60,893 nt of DNA, taken from NCBI GenBank assembly GCA_938017515.1, contig CALIJJ010000176.1, positions 1-60,893 on the forward strand, given 5' to 3'. The stretch comes from an uncultured Pseudanabaenaceae cyanobacterium. GTDB lineage: Bacteria > Cyanobacteriota > Cyanobacteriia > PCC-9006 > JAAUQQ01. Below are positions 34,304 to 43,174 of this stretch, in pieces. The first letter of the stretch is position 1, and the number at the start of each line of letters is the position of its first letter. The notes below the pieces were generated by a model, which saw nothing but the letters and a program-made list of their open reading frames with translations, searched no databases and was not told the DNA's origin. A program made the position numbers and the translations under genes.

Positions 34304-35217
34304 CAAAGCTGCTTGCGGTAGAGCGCCCAAAACAAATCCTCAGCAGGGTAGGGAATCTCCAGGCCATCGGGCACCAGCCGTAGCAATTGGGCCGGGACTT
34401 TGCCCCACCAGTTTTCTGCGAGCTTGTAACCCAGCAGGGACTTGGCATGGGCTCCGCTGATGCGTTTGACCGGGCGACCCCGTGCCACTTCCTCAAAGCC
34501 AAATTGCTGGGCAAGCTTGGCCAAGTCCTTGGGGGCAAACCAGTGGAGGACGCTGGGGGGACTGTACTCATGCCAACCGGGGCCGAGGAGTTTGGCGGTG
34601 AGGCTGTCGCGGTTCCAGGTTTCGATCAGCCAATAGCCACCGGGCTTGGTGGCTTCGCTGGCGACCTGGAAGGCTTGCTGGAGTTCGTAGAAGTGGGCAA
34701 CAACCTGAATCATGCTGATCAGGTCGTACTGGTATTGGGGGCTGAAGGACTGAGTATTCAGGTGTTCGAGGGGGCCGGTTTGAATGGGGAGATGGAGCTG
34801 CGATCGCCCATACTCAGCCATGGTGTTGTTGGGCTCAATGCCCTGCCCCTGCCAACCCCCATCAACAAAGCCTTGCAGGATAAAACCTGCCGCTGCACCC
34901 ACATCCAGCACCCGACCGGGTTGCATGTAACGGCGCAACATTTTGGCGTAGCGTCTGCCGTGGCGACGGAGCAATGTTGATTCAGCGAGGTAGTCGGGAT
35001 AGCCCGCTTCCCCACCGTTGAAATAGCTGTCGTCGTAGACCTGGGCGACATGTTCAGGCTCGGGGGCATGGTGAATGAAACGGTGGCCACAGGCTGTACA
35101 GCCCTGGATCACGTAGTTGTATTTGGGGAATATCGATCGGCTTGGTCGCAGGCAGACCGGGCAGGGCAGGTTCGTTGCAGGAATAAGTCGAGGAGCTGTT
35201 GAGGCAGAAAAACGCAT
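34303..35217 (-). CDS. Class I SAM-dependent methyltransferase with Zn-ribbon N-terminus
   Basis: 304 residues from an ATG at 35217. The N-terminal CPVCLRPS plus CTACGHRF gives a four-Cys zinc ribbon (about 19-45). The Rossmann core has VLDVGAAAGFILQGF (SAM motif I), then YDLISMIQVVAHF and GGYWLIETWNRD. Zn-ribbon methyltransferases of this kind are common in glycan and natural-product clusters and methylate sugars. The nearby sugar-building genes support that, but the substrate is inference. Confidence 0.9.
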   Translation of the reverse strand: MRFSASTAPRLIPATNLPCPVCLRPSRSIFPKYNYVIQGCTACGHRFIHHAPEPEHVAQVYDDSYFNGGEAGYPDYLAESTLLRRHGRRYAKMLRRYMQPGRVLDVGAAAGFILQGFVDGGWQGQGIEPNNTMAEYGRSQLHLPIQTGPLEHLNTQSFSPQYQYDLISMIQVVAHFYELQQAFQVASEATKPGGYWLIETWNRDSLTAKLLGPGWHEYSPPSVLHWFAPKDLAKLAQQFGFEEVARGRPVKRISGAHAKSLLGYKLAENWWGKVPAQLLRLVPDGLEIPYPAEDLFWALYRKQL

Positions 35218-35302
35218 CAGTATTCGTCAAAGTGAGGGCTAAGCAAGGCCAAACTGAAGCTGCGAAAGGGGGGAGGTCGATGAAGGCAGAGAAAAGCAAT
35301 TA

Positions 35303-36697
35303 TTAGACCGCAAGCACTGGGGTTCGACGTTTGCGACTGCGGGCTAATAATTGCGGCATCGCCTGCTCTGCCAATTTCAACGTGTCGTTGACGTTGAGTG
35401 TGGCATTGACAATTTGAGCTGAATTGACCAGATGCAAGCCTTGGACAGACGTCTCGAAGGTCGGAATATTGCGCGAGTAATTCAGCGTCGGCACGGCCAT
35501 GACATACTTGACCCGTGATAGCTGGAAATCCAGGACATCGCTGGCGTGGAATGCTGGGTACATCCGCGATAAACCATCCAGGAAGGCTTGGCGTACTTGC
35601 CCATCAGCAAGCTGCAGGGCGGAGTCATTCGACGGCACGTACTTGGGTAGATAAACCAAACTGCGTGGATTGCCCTGGCGATCGGCAAACACGGCCCGGT
35701 CCACCAGCGTCGTCATTTCAATCACGCCGGTAAACGGATAGCCGTCGTCGGTGATATTGGTGACGTAGTAGCTGGACAGTGGCTTTTTCAGCAGCAGTGA
35801 AGCACAGACAATACCCTGGTATTCGATGCCATTGAGGCAGCGATGCTCCGCATCACTGAGTTCGCCACAAATCTGGGACGCAACGGGTGTCGCAGTTGTT
35901 ACAACAACTTGATCAAAGGTTTCCTGACGAGCATTGGCCAATTCAATGCAAACACGGCCACTATTCGTGGAATAGATCTGTCGCGCTCGATGGCCAAGGG
36001 CAATTTCCACCCCCTCTTGCTGCAGTCGCTGGGCAAAGTGACTCAACAATCGATGGTAGCCTCCCGGCAGATAGCCAAACATCTCTTCCTTAAGACCCGC
36101 GGAACGTGCCGCGTAGAGGCGGGCAATGGTCGCCCAGATAAACGATGCTGAAGCCTTGCGGTAATTGGAGCCGAGCTTGGAACGCAGCAGCGGGAGCCAG
36201 AACTTTTCAAAGGTTCGCTTGCCGGACCAACGACAGAGCCAGTCCACCACGGAGATCTGTTCCAGCTTGTCTCCGTTTTTGATCTTGGAGCCGTACCAAA
36301 TCGTGAAGGCCAGTCGGAATTTGTCGAGCCAGCCCAGGGCCGGGAACTGTAAAAATTCAACCGCGTTGGAGACGGAATAGAGTTCACCGTCGGCATAGAC
36401 GCCAGTTTTGGTTTTGCGCCAAACCATCTCCTGTTCCAGATTGAGTTCCTGGAGGAGCGATCGCAACCGCAAATCAGACAAGAGCGTGACGTGATAGTGA
36501 CGGTCCCATAGGGTATCGCCAAATTGCCAGGCGCTAGCCAGTCCACCCAGCTCGTTCGCTCCTTCGAACAAGGTGACATGCTGGCCTTCTTGGGCAAGGC
36601 GATGGGCCAGGGTCATACCCAGCATGCCGCCCCCAACGATCGCCCAACGTTGGGGGGGGGCTGTCTGATGCTGGGAATGAGAAGAATAGGACATCAT
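35303..36697 (-). CDS. FAD-dependent oxidoreductase (UDP-galactopyranose mutase / protoporphyrinogen oxidase-like)
   Basis: 464 residues, ATG at 36697 with another ATG at the next codon. The FAD-binding Rossmann motif IVGGGMLGMTLAHRL (about 19-33) is followed by LFEGANELGGLASAW. The middle part has the substrate-domain pattern of NAD(P)-binding FAD amine-oxidase-like proteins (FEKFWLPLLRSKLGSNYRKA, GYLPGGYHRLL), and the C-terminus has GLHLVNSAQIVNATLNVNDT. Such proteins in glycan clusters often act on lipid-linked or nucleotide sugars. The reaction is not certain. Confidence 0.87.
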   Translation of the reverse strand: MMSYSSHSQHQTAPPQRWAIVGGGMLGMTLAHRLAQEGQHVTLFEGANELGGLASAWQFGDTLWDRHYHVTLLSDLRLRSLLQELNLEQEMVWRKTKTGVYADGELYSVSNAVEFLQFPALGWLDKFRLAFTIWYGSKIKNGDKLEQISVVDWLCRWSGKRTFEKFWLPLLRSKLGSNYRKASASFIWATIARLYAARSAGLKEEMFGYLPGGYHRLLSHFAQRLQQEGVEIALGHRARQIYSTNSGRVCIELANARQETFDQVVVTTATPVASQICGELSDAEHRCLNGIEYQGIVCASLLLKKPLSSYYVTNITDDGYPFTGVIEMTTLVDRAVFADRQGNPRSLVYLPKYVPSNDSALQLADGQVRQAFLDGLSRMYPAFHASDVLDFQLSRVKYVMAVPTLNYSRNIPTFETSVQGLHLVNSAQIVNATLNVNDTLKLAEQAMPQLLARSRKRRTPVLAV

Positions 36698-36747
36698 CTG
36701 ATACCGGGGATTAACAATGAATTGGCATTTGTCCCAAAAACACCATG

Positions 36748-36828
36748 GATTTTTTGGAGCCTGAGATGTTTGGGCCCTGAGATTTTTGGGGCCTAAAATT
36801 CTTAGGACTTAAAATCCTTAGGACCGGT
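36748..36828. repeat. Degenerate 16-bp tandem array, five units
   Basis: Units at 36748-36764, 36765-36780, 36781-36796, 36797-36812 and 36813-36828, each close to GATTTTTGGGGCCTAA. Neighbouring units are most alike, as expected from stepwise slippage. It lies between the oxidoreductase and the acetyltransferase genes. Confidence 0.9.
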
Positions 36829-36956
36829 TTCTTGAGGGACCGGAGATGGCGACGCAGAAATCGCGATAGAGATGCTCGACTCCGTGAAGGGCGTGGGATA
36901 CGCGCCCCTACGGTAGGCAATCGATGGATTGGTGCAGTACTGCGTTAGGGAGCGCG

Positions 36957-37721
36957 TTAACTGGGTGGCGTCCATTCCGAGACGACACGGTCCTTGATGT
37001 GATAGGTCAGACCACAGCGATCGCAACTCACCGCCGCCTCAAACGATTCCTGCTCGGGGAAGCGCATCAGTGGCTCACCGCACCGACACACTGCCCCCAC
37101 CGAACGCGCTGGCACCCCGTAGGCCAGGTGGAAGTCCGGGATAGAGCGGGTGACCACGCTCCCCATGCCCACCATGGCAAAGCGACCAATCTCTAGGTCA
37201 TTGCCGATGGTGCAGTGCGCTCCGATGGTTGCTCCCGCTTTGACCAGGGTGGGCAACGTATGCTCATCGGGGGCTGAACTGTAAAGGCTTTTCAGATCAG
37301 TGGTGGCAGCACGGGGGAAACGATCGTTGGTGAAAATCGTTCCGGCACTGATCATGACGCCGTCCTCGATCGTCACCGCGTTACAGATATAGGCAAAGGC
37401 GTTGATTTTGACGCGGTTACCAATGCTGACGCCGTAGGCGATGTAGCTCTTACCGCCGACGATGCAGTCCTCCCCGAGGGTGGCATCATGGCGGATCTGG
37501 GCGTTGTCCCAGACGGAGGTTCCGGGGCCGAGGGTGACGTTGTCTTCCACCAGGGCCGTGGGGTGGATTTTGACGGGCTTAGGGGCACTGGGGCCAAACT
37601 CGATGACGGTATCGTCCTCAGTGCTTGCTTCTACTTTGGCCTCAATTTCCGCTGCCAGTGCTTGGATGCTGATGGTCTTGGCTGCAGGATCGATCGAAGT
37701 TTCCGTCGAAGTCGTTGTCAT
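36957..37721 (-). CDS. Hexapeptide-repeat sugar N-acetyltransferase (WbpD/WlbB-like)
   Basis: 254 residues from an ATG at 37721. Left-handed beta-helix repeats run from about 50 to 190 (IHPTALVEDNVTLGPGTSVW, CIVGGKSYIAYGV, TIGNDLEIG), and a C-terminal zinc ribbon CRCGEPL...CDRCGLTY follows. This combination matches enzymes that acetylate the 3-amino group of UDP-sugars. The start overlaps the stop of the dehydrogenase gene by 4 bp (ATGA), so the pair is translationally coupled. Together with the aminotransferase at 40620 it forms an acetamido-sugar module. Confidence 0.9.
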   Translation of the reverse strand: MTTTSTETSIDPAAKTISIQALAAEIEAKVEASTEDDTVIEFGPSAPKPVKIHPTALVEDNVTLGPGTSVWDNAQIRHDATLGEDCIVGGKSYIAYGVSIGNRVKINAFAYICNAVTIEDGVMISAGTIFTNDRFPRAATTDLKSLYSSAPDEHTLPTLVKAGATIGAHCTIGNDLEIGRFAMVGMGSVVTRSIPDFHLAYGVPARSVGAVCRCGEPLMRFPEQESFEAAVSCDRCGLTYHIKDRVVSEWTPPS

Positions 37722-38791
37722 GAGGTTGCTCCTGTCAGCTGACGCTTGCCGTTGCCGTTGCTCTCGACGGGGATGCCTTCACGGCGGCGCAGGCTCTCGC
37801 TCAGGTGGCTGATCTTGGTCCAGTTGCTCTGATTGAGAGAATCGTAGGCGGCATTGATGGCTTCAACGGAGGCGATCGCATCGGTCCCCGTAATCAACAG
37901 CGCCTCTTCACCGCGAATCGCCTTGGAGAAGTTCTCTAGTTGTGCGGTAAACGACTTCAGTTTGCTGTAGCCTTCGCCAAAGACAATCCAGTCCTGGCTG
38001 GATGCCTGACGATACTTCGACTCCTTCCAGCCCACAGAGACCGTACCGTTGGAGCCGTAAATGCGAATGAAGTGCTCTAGCTCCTTGTTGATACTCCAAG
38101 ACAGGTCAATGTTGCCCATGACCCCCTGGGTGCTCTTGAGGAAAATTTTGACGGTATCTTCCACGGCTAGGCCCTGGATACGCTTGCCCTCCACCACACT
38201 GACCTCTGCCAAAGGACCGAGGAAATAGCGCGTAATATCAACGGAATGAGTGCCGTTGTCAATCAGGACACCACCGCCACTGATGGCAGGGTTGGCATTC
38301 CAGCGGTTGGACATGTCCACACGAGCCGTGAAGGCATTCTCGAACAGAACAATGTCGCCCAGGATGCCGGACTGGACAATGCTCTTGGCCTTAATGACGT
38401 CGTCGACATAGCGGAACTTAGATGCCATGGTGAGCAGAACGCCCTGCTGGTGAGCAGCTTCATACATCATTTTGGCGCTTTCGATGTCAATGCTGAGGGG
38501 CTTTTCGCAGAGGACATGAATGCCGCGATTGATGAAGAAGAGAGCAATTTCGGGGTGAGTAATCGGCGGTGTACAGAGGATGACTGCATCCAGATCGACC
38601 TTGTCTGCCATGGCTTTGTAGTCGGTGAAGCTGAGGCAGTGAGCACTTTCGGCCATGGCCTGGGCGGCTTCTTCGCGAATATCAGCGACACCCGCAAGAC
38701 GCGCCAGGGATGTGCTCTCGAAGGCTTGGGCGTGGGCCTGGGCGATCGCGCCTGCACCAATGATTCCGAAGTTCAGAGCTGTATGAGTCAT
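37718..38791 (-). CDS. Gfo/Idh/MocA-family sugar dehydrogenase (WbpB/WlbA-like)
   Basis: 357 residues from the ATG at 38791, with AGGTGA at good spacing; a longer frame to 38875 is less likely. NAD-binding motif GIIGAGAIAQAHAQAF (9-24), and the family catalytic CEKPLS with Lys97. In the WbpB/WlbA pathway such an enzyme oxidises C3 of UDP-GlcNAcA, then an aminotransferase and an acetyltransferase act. All three classes are present within 5 kb here. The UDP-GlcNAc 6-dehydrogenase is not in the window. The exact sugar is inference. Confidence 0.9.
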   Translation of the reverse strand: MTHTALNFGIIGAGAIAQAHAQAFESTSLARLAGVADIREEAAQAMAESAHCLSFTDYKAMADKVDLDAVILCTPPITHPEIALFFINRGIHVLCEKPLSIDIESAKMMYEAAHQQGVLLTMASKFRYVDDVIKAKSIVQSGILGDIVLFENAFTARVDMSNRWNANPAISGGGVLIDNGTHSVDITRYFLGPLAEVSVVEGKRIQGLAVEDTVKIFLKSTQGVMGNIDLSWSINKELEHFIRIYGSNGTVSVGWKESKYRQASSQDWIVFGEGYSKLKSFTAQLENFSKAIRGEEALLITGTDAIASVEAINAAYDSLNQSNWTKISHLSESLRRREGIPVESNGNGKRQLTGATS

Positions 38792-38890
38792 GAAAGTCAC
38801 CTGAGTTGGAGTTATGAAATGTAGGGGCGCGCATCCCGCGCCCTCGAATACTCGGCAGGCCCCTCTCGAATCCATCCCGACACCGATGCT

Positions 38891-40507
38891 CTACAGGCGG
38901 CGATAGCGATAAAGCACCGCCGGTCCCTCAGTGGCAATGGCAGTCAATTCCAAGGAAACATCGCCAAAGTCCAGCACCCGAGAGGCACTGCCGGGGGAAG
39001 GCAGCGTGGGATGTTTGACAGATTCAGCGAGCAAGAGACCCGTGGGATGGCGCAGCGTGAAAGTGCCCAGCAGGACGGACCACTTTCTTGCGCTAAAGGT
39101 CTCGGAGAGGGACAACTGCTCCATTTCCGCCAGACCGCTGTGGAAGACCACCTGCTGCGCCACCTGGTAGGATTCGAAGCCCCAAACCATGGCAGGTTCA
39201 GCGGTGCGGTTATTTTGCAACAGTGTGATGATGCGGCGGGTGGGGGCGTTAAGCCGGGGGATAGGGGCGGTGTATTCCGCGGGCGATCGCTCAATCCCCT
39301 TCAGCAGTGACTGGGACAGGGGCTGAGCCAAGTACAGCAGGTAGCCCAGGGGAAAGATGGACAACCCCAATAACGCTTGCCACCGCGCACCGAGCGATCG
39401 CACACCCACCGCAGCATAGGGCAACAGGAACAGCATAGGCGCGAAGGAATAGCGCATTTCCAGATTGAGCGTACCGGAAGTTGCCTTGTAAACTAACAAC
39501 GCCAGCATCATCAAAAAGGGAGCGAGCCAAACCAGCGGAATCAAGCGTTCTGTGCCCGCCTTCCAGGAACGCCAAATTCCCACCAGCGCAAGCCCCATCA
39601 GCCCAAACGTCATGCCAAAGGCCAGAGTCATGGGGAAAAACACCAGCCGAACCAAACGCCGCGTCAGCGTCATGCCACCGCTCTTAGCCAAGATGTCTGC
39701 CGTATCCAACGACTGAAACTTGATCATGTGCAAGGCATCACCGTACTGGAGGTGATTGCTCACCAGCCAGTAGAGCGGGAAAGCTGCGGCCACAAGGCCG
39801 AAGACCACCATGAGTTTGGGACGACGCCACAACAGCAGCGCCATGATCGGAATCAGCGACCAAGCTTCGTAGCGAGTTGCCGCCGCCAGCGTGAGAAACA
39901 AACCAGCGAGGACAGCCTGTCCCAGCGCAAGCTTGGACCGAGCTTCGACTCGAGCGGATTGCCGAGCTGCCGACAGAAAGACCATCAGTAGGCTCAGCAA
40001 CAGCACGTACAGTGGCTCCGACAGTGCCATCAAACTGTTGCGGAAGGCGAGGGGCGTGAGAAGGAAGGCGATCGCCACAAAACGGCTGGCCCCCTCATCC
40101 CTCGGCGTCAGGGCACCTGCACCCCTCAACTCTCGTCGAGTAAAGGCCCACAGGCACAAGGCTGCCGCGATGGTTAGCAACCCATTGAGTACAACCGGTG
40201 TCCAAAACGGAAAGGGCAAGACCCAAAGGCTAATGCCAGTGACATAGGTCCCGAGAGGCAACCAAATATCAGCGCTGATCCAGTGGGGGGCTTCGGACCA
40301 AGCCCAGGCAAGATAGGTGCGAGAGACGGCATCTCCATTGACGGTCTCAGCCCAAGGCAACGCAAGTAGCCGGGTTGCAATACCAACCATGACGATCAGC
40401 AGAATAGATTGCATACCCGATCGGGGCCCGAGTTGTCTTGCCTGGGTGCCGTGCTCAGAAGCAGTGTGGGCTCTTCTTCTGGCGATCGCATCAAAACCTA
40501 AAGCCAT
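38891..40507 (-). CDS. GT-C type membrane glycosyltransferase
   Basis: 538 residues from an ATG at 40507; a start at the later Met of MQSILLIVMVGIATRLLALP is possible. About eleven membrane helices. The first outer loop contains NGDAVSRTYLAWAWSE, in the place of the acidic motif of polyprenyl-phosphate-sugar transferases. The C-terminal soluble domain begins near residue 400. It is the third GT-C-like enzyme of the cluster. Confidence 0.83.
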   Translation of the reverse strand: MALGFDAIARRRAHTASEHGTQARQLGPRSGMQSILLIVMVGIATRLLALPWAETVNGDAVSRTYLAWAWSEAPHWISADIWLPLGTYVTGISLWVLPFPFWTPVVLNGLLTIAAALCLWAFTRRELRGAGALTPRDEGASRFVAIAFLLTPLAFRNSLMALSEPLYVLLLSLLMVFLSAARQSARVEARSKLALGQAVLAGLFLTLAAATRYEAWSLIPIMALLLWRRPKLMVVFGLVAAAFPLYWLVSNHLQYGDALHMIKFQSLDTADILAKSGGMTLTRRLVRLVFFPMTLAFGMTFGLMGLALVGIWRSWKAGTERLIPLVWLAPFLMMLALLVYKATSGTLNLEMRYSFAPMLFLLPYAAVGVRSLGARWQALLGLSIFPLGYLLYLAQPLSQSLLKGIERSPAEYTAPIPRLNAPTRRIITLLQNNRTAEPAMVWGFESYQVAQQVVFHSGLAEMEQLSLSETFSARKWSVLLGTFTLRHPTGLLLAESVKHPTLPSPGSASRVLDFGDVSLELTAIATEGPAVLYRYRRL

Positions 40508-40556
40508 CCTTGGCTCATCCCCCTGAGCTGAATATGCATCAACACGAAATTTGGGT

Positions 40557-40583
40557 GTCGGTTAGGGGTATTCCCTAACCGAC
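40557..40583 (-). terminator. Stem-loop downstream of the aminotransferase gene
   Basis: GTCGGTTAGGG pairs with CCCTAACCGAC (11 bp, loop GTATT). No T-run follows on the minus strand, so termination may be weak or the element may have another role. Confidence 0.5.
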
Positions 40584-40602
40584 AGCGGTCAGCCTTCTTA
40601 CC

Positions 40603-40630
40603 GGCTTAAACGGTCAGGCTTAAACGGTGT
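40603..40630. repeat. 14-bp tandem duplication spanning the aminotransferase stop
   Basis: GGCTTAAACGGTCA and GGCTTAAACGGTGT are adjacent. The second holds the TAA of the aminotransferase (40620-40622) and the first carries a copy of that TAA out of frame. Confidence 0.95.
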
Positions 40631-41861
40631 GGCTCAGGTGATCGATGGCGTCGATCAGGGCTTCAGCGATATAGGCAATGTGCTTGTCGCCATAGGCTTC
40701 GTTCCAGGGCAGCACCAGAATTTCCTCTAGGCCCCGGAATGTTGCAGGGAATTTATCCGCACTGTAGTCCACTGCCTCAGGCCGTGCCCGATCGAAGGGG
40801 AAACGGGAATCACCAAAGGTGCGCTGGTCGCGGAAGACTTCACAGCGGAAGGCGGGCTTTTGGATATAGCGAGGCGCGGAGAAGATACCGTAGTTTTCCT
40901 TGAGCCACTTTGCCAATGCCACAGCACCGCCGGGGATGACGGTGTCATCAACGCGCAGGCAATACTTCCAGAACACGTGGGTGTTGCGATCGCCAATCCA
41001 AGGGGTCTGAATGCCAGCCAGATCTTGAATCTTCTCGGTGAGCTGATGAGCCGTTTCCTGGCGACGGGCGACCACGGGCTTCAGTTTGGCGAGCTGAGCA
41101 ACCAGCACAGCCCCCTGTAGCTCGGTCAAACGGTAGTTGGGCGCCAAGAAGTAGTGATCAGGTTTGGGGTCGCCGTAGCCCCAGGCCTTATTGATGAACA
41201 GCTGCATGCGGCGGGCAAAAGCATCGTCATTGGTGGTGACAATACCGCCTTCGCCAGCGGTGATGTGCTTGCCCTGCTGGAAGCTAAAGCAGCCAATATC
41301 GCCAATGCCGCCAACCACTTGGTCGTTGTGGGTGGCCAGGAATGACTGGGCTGTGTCTTCAATGACCGGGATGTTGTGGCGCTGGGCGAGAGCCATGATT
41401 TCGGTCATCTCGCAGGGGTTGCCAAACAGGTGGGTCACGATGATGGCTTTGGTACGATCGCTAATGGCGGCTTCGATCGTCTCTGCCGTCACGTTCCAAG
41501 TACGGGGGTCCACATCAACGAAGACAGGAACAGCGCCCTGATACAAGATAGGAGATAGGGCTCCCATATCTGTAATCGAGGTGGTGATCACTTCGTCACC
41601 GGGCTCGGGGTCAACGGCAGCCACGGCCACATGGACAGCAGCGGAACCGGAGGCACAGGCGTAGGCATGCTTGACACCAATCAGCTCAGCGAACTTCTGC
41701 TCAAGTTCCTTGACGTAGGTACCCTTTGTGCTGGTTAGGGTGCCGCTGCGAATGACCTCAGAAACGAGCTCAATCTCTTCACGACCGAGGGTGCGCCCAG
41801 ATGCATCTTGATCGGAAGGAAGCGCGAGAAATGTCTTGTTGGGATCGATTGTGTTGACCAT
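40620..41861 (-). CDS. DegT/DnrJ/EryC1-family PLP sugar aminotransferase
   Basis: 413 residues from the ATG at 41861. PLP enzyme blocks: ASGSAAVHVAV (70-80), IEDTAQSFLA (167-176) and CFSFQQGKHITAGEGG with the cofactor Lys198. This family puts an amino group on a keto-sugar nucleotide using glutamate or glutamine. With the Gfo/Idh dehydrogenase (37718) and the acetyltransferase (36957) it should make a 3-acetamido sugar. A membrane glycosyltransferase gene sits between it and its partners. The stop codon lies in a 14-bp tandem duplication. Confidence 0.93.
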   Translation of the reverse strand: MVNTIDPNKTFLALPSDQDASGRTLGREEIELVSEVIRSGTLTSTKGTYVKELEQKFAELIGVKHAYACASGSAAVHVAVAAVDPEPGDEVITTSITDMGALSPILYQGAVPVFVDVDPRTWNVTAETIEAAISDRTKAIIVTHLFGNPCEMTEIMALAQRHNIPVIEDTAQSFLATHNDQVVGGIGDIGCFSFQQGKHITAGEGGIVTTNDDAFARRMQLFINKAWGYGDPKPDHYFLAPNYRLTELQGAVLVAQLAKLKPVVARRQETAHQLTEKIQDLAGIQTPWIGDRNTHVFWKYCLRVDDTVIPGGAVALAKWLKENYGIFSAPRYIQKPAFRCEVFRDQRTFGDSRFPFDRARPEAVDYSADKFPATFRGLEEILVLPWNEAYGDKHIAYIAEALIDAIDHLSHTV

Positions 41862-41944
41862 GGAAACCAAGTGCTCCTGAGTTGAACTGCTGAATGAAAG
41901 ACCTGTATTGCATGCGCCTGGGGCAAGCCCCAAGGGCGCAAGAC

Positions 41945-43174
41945 TTAGGCTGAAACCTGGGATGGGTTATCTTTCGCGTCCGGGGGCTGGTGCGATTGGT
42001 GAATCGAGGTACCGAGGTGGAAAATCTCCTCGAAGTAGTACTTGCTCTGGGCTGAGAGCACCGCCAAGCTCAGCAACTGCACACCCAACATCAACAACAT
42101 GCCGCCGATGATGAAGGTATGGGGTTGCTGTTGAAAGGCCAGTGCCACAGCCTTGGTGGGGTCGACGACGCCGCCACTGGCTTGGGCCAGAAACCGATAG
42201 CTTGTCCAACTATGAATGACTGACCAGACCCCGGAATATGCTCCCAAACCCAGACAGAGCAGGCTGGGAAAGAAGAAAAACATCGCGGGGCGAAACACAA
42301 ATCCGTAGAAGAAAATCGACCACATGTGCCGCAGAATCTTCATACTGGAGCTGCGCTTTTGAGCAGGCTTTTTCTGCTCGGGAGTCGGCCGTTGGGAGTG
42401 ACGGCGATTTTTTCCTGATCGGTGGTTGGACTGAGCACGGCTGGCCGTTGCCGCTGGGGTGAGCCAGTGTAGATGAGCGGGGATCTCATCGACTCGGGCA
42501 TTGAGGAGTTTGGCCTTGTGCAGGATTTCTGGATTGATGTCCATCCCCTGGGCGCGGGGGTGGAGCGATCGCACAAACTCTCCGTCGTAGGCCCGCACCA
42601 TCCCCGTGAGCGTCGCGACATCGCGCTTGGCCATCAGGGACAGAAAACGATTGGCCCAAACACTGAGGAATAGACGGAACGGCGGCACGTTGGAGGCCTT
42701 TCCCCCAGTCATATAGGGGGATGCCACGACCACCTTGGCCCCGGAATCGCGCATACGCCGCACCAATCGCTCAATGTGATCGGGGGCGTAGCTCAAATCC
42801 AGATCCAGGGTGACCACGTAGTCACCCTTGGCGGCCTTAAAGCCAGTGCGCAGTGCTTGACCGAGACCACCATTGCGGCGGTGGTGAACCACATGCACTT
42901 CGGGCACTGCGGCCGCGAAAGCATCGGCGAGAACGGCGGTTTCATCGCGGCTACCATCGTTGACGATGATGGCCTCCCAACGAAACTCATGGCTGAGTTG
43001 AGCCATGTGTTCGCAGAGCTGACTGAGGTTTTGCTCTAGAATCAGCGCTTCGTTGTAGGCCGGAACGACCAGAGAAATCAGGGGGCGATCGCTCGCATCC
43101 TCTGAAACGCTCAACCGACGAATTGCCTCGCCGCTACCGCAATGCCCGGTTGGGGCCGCAGGTGCTGAAGTCAT
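41945..43174 (-). CDS. GT2 polyprenyl-phosphate glycosyltransferase (DPM1-like)
   Basis: 409 residues. The ATG at 43174 has AGGA 8 bases upstream; one at 43180 is too close to it. The GT-A fold shows LISLVVPAYNEALILEQNL (32-50), VNDGSRDET (71-79) and the donor-site DLDLSYAPDH (124-133). A Lys/Arg-rich linker (about 260-295, with KNRRHSQRPTPEQKKPAQKR) separates the catalytic domain from two or three C-terminal membrane helices. It would load a sugar onto undecaprenyl phosphate at the inner face, supplying the GT-C enzymes of this cluster. It is the first gene of the minus-strand glycan run. Confidence 0.92.
   Translation of the reverse strand: MTSAPAAPTGHCGSGEAIRRLSVSEDASDRPLISLVVPAYNEALILEQNLSQLCEHMAQLSHEFRWEAIIVNDGSRDETAVLADAFAAAVPEVHVVHHRRNGGLGQALRTGFKAAKGDYVVTLDLDLSYAPDHIERLVRRMRDSGAKVVVASPYMTGGKASNVPPFRLFLSVWANRFLSLMAKRDVATLTGMVRAYDGEFVRSLHPRAQGMDINPEILHKAKLLNARVDEIPAHLHWLTPAATASRAQSNHRSGKNRRHSQRPTPEQKKPAQKRSSSMKILRHMWSIFFYGFVFRPAMFFFFPSLLCLGLGAYSGVWSVIHSWTSYRFLAQASGGVVDPTKAVALAFQQQPHTFIIGGMLLMLGVQLLSLAVLSAQSKYYFEEIFHLGTSIHQSHQPPDAKDNPSQVSA

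Noticed and set aside
32550..34571. Longer form of the GT39-like protein starting at 34571
   Set aside because: The extra 99 residues would lie in another frame of the methyltransferase and look random. The ATG at 34274 fits.
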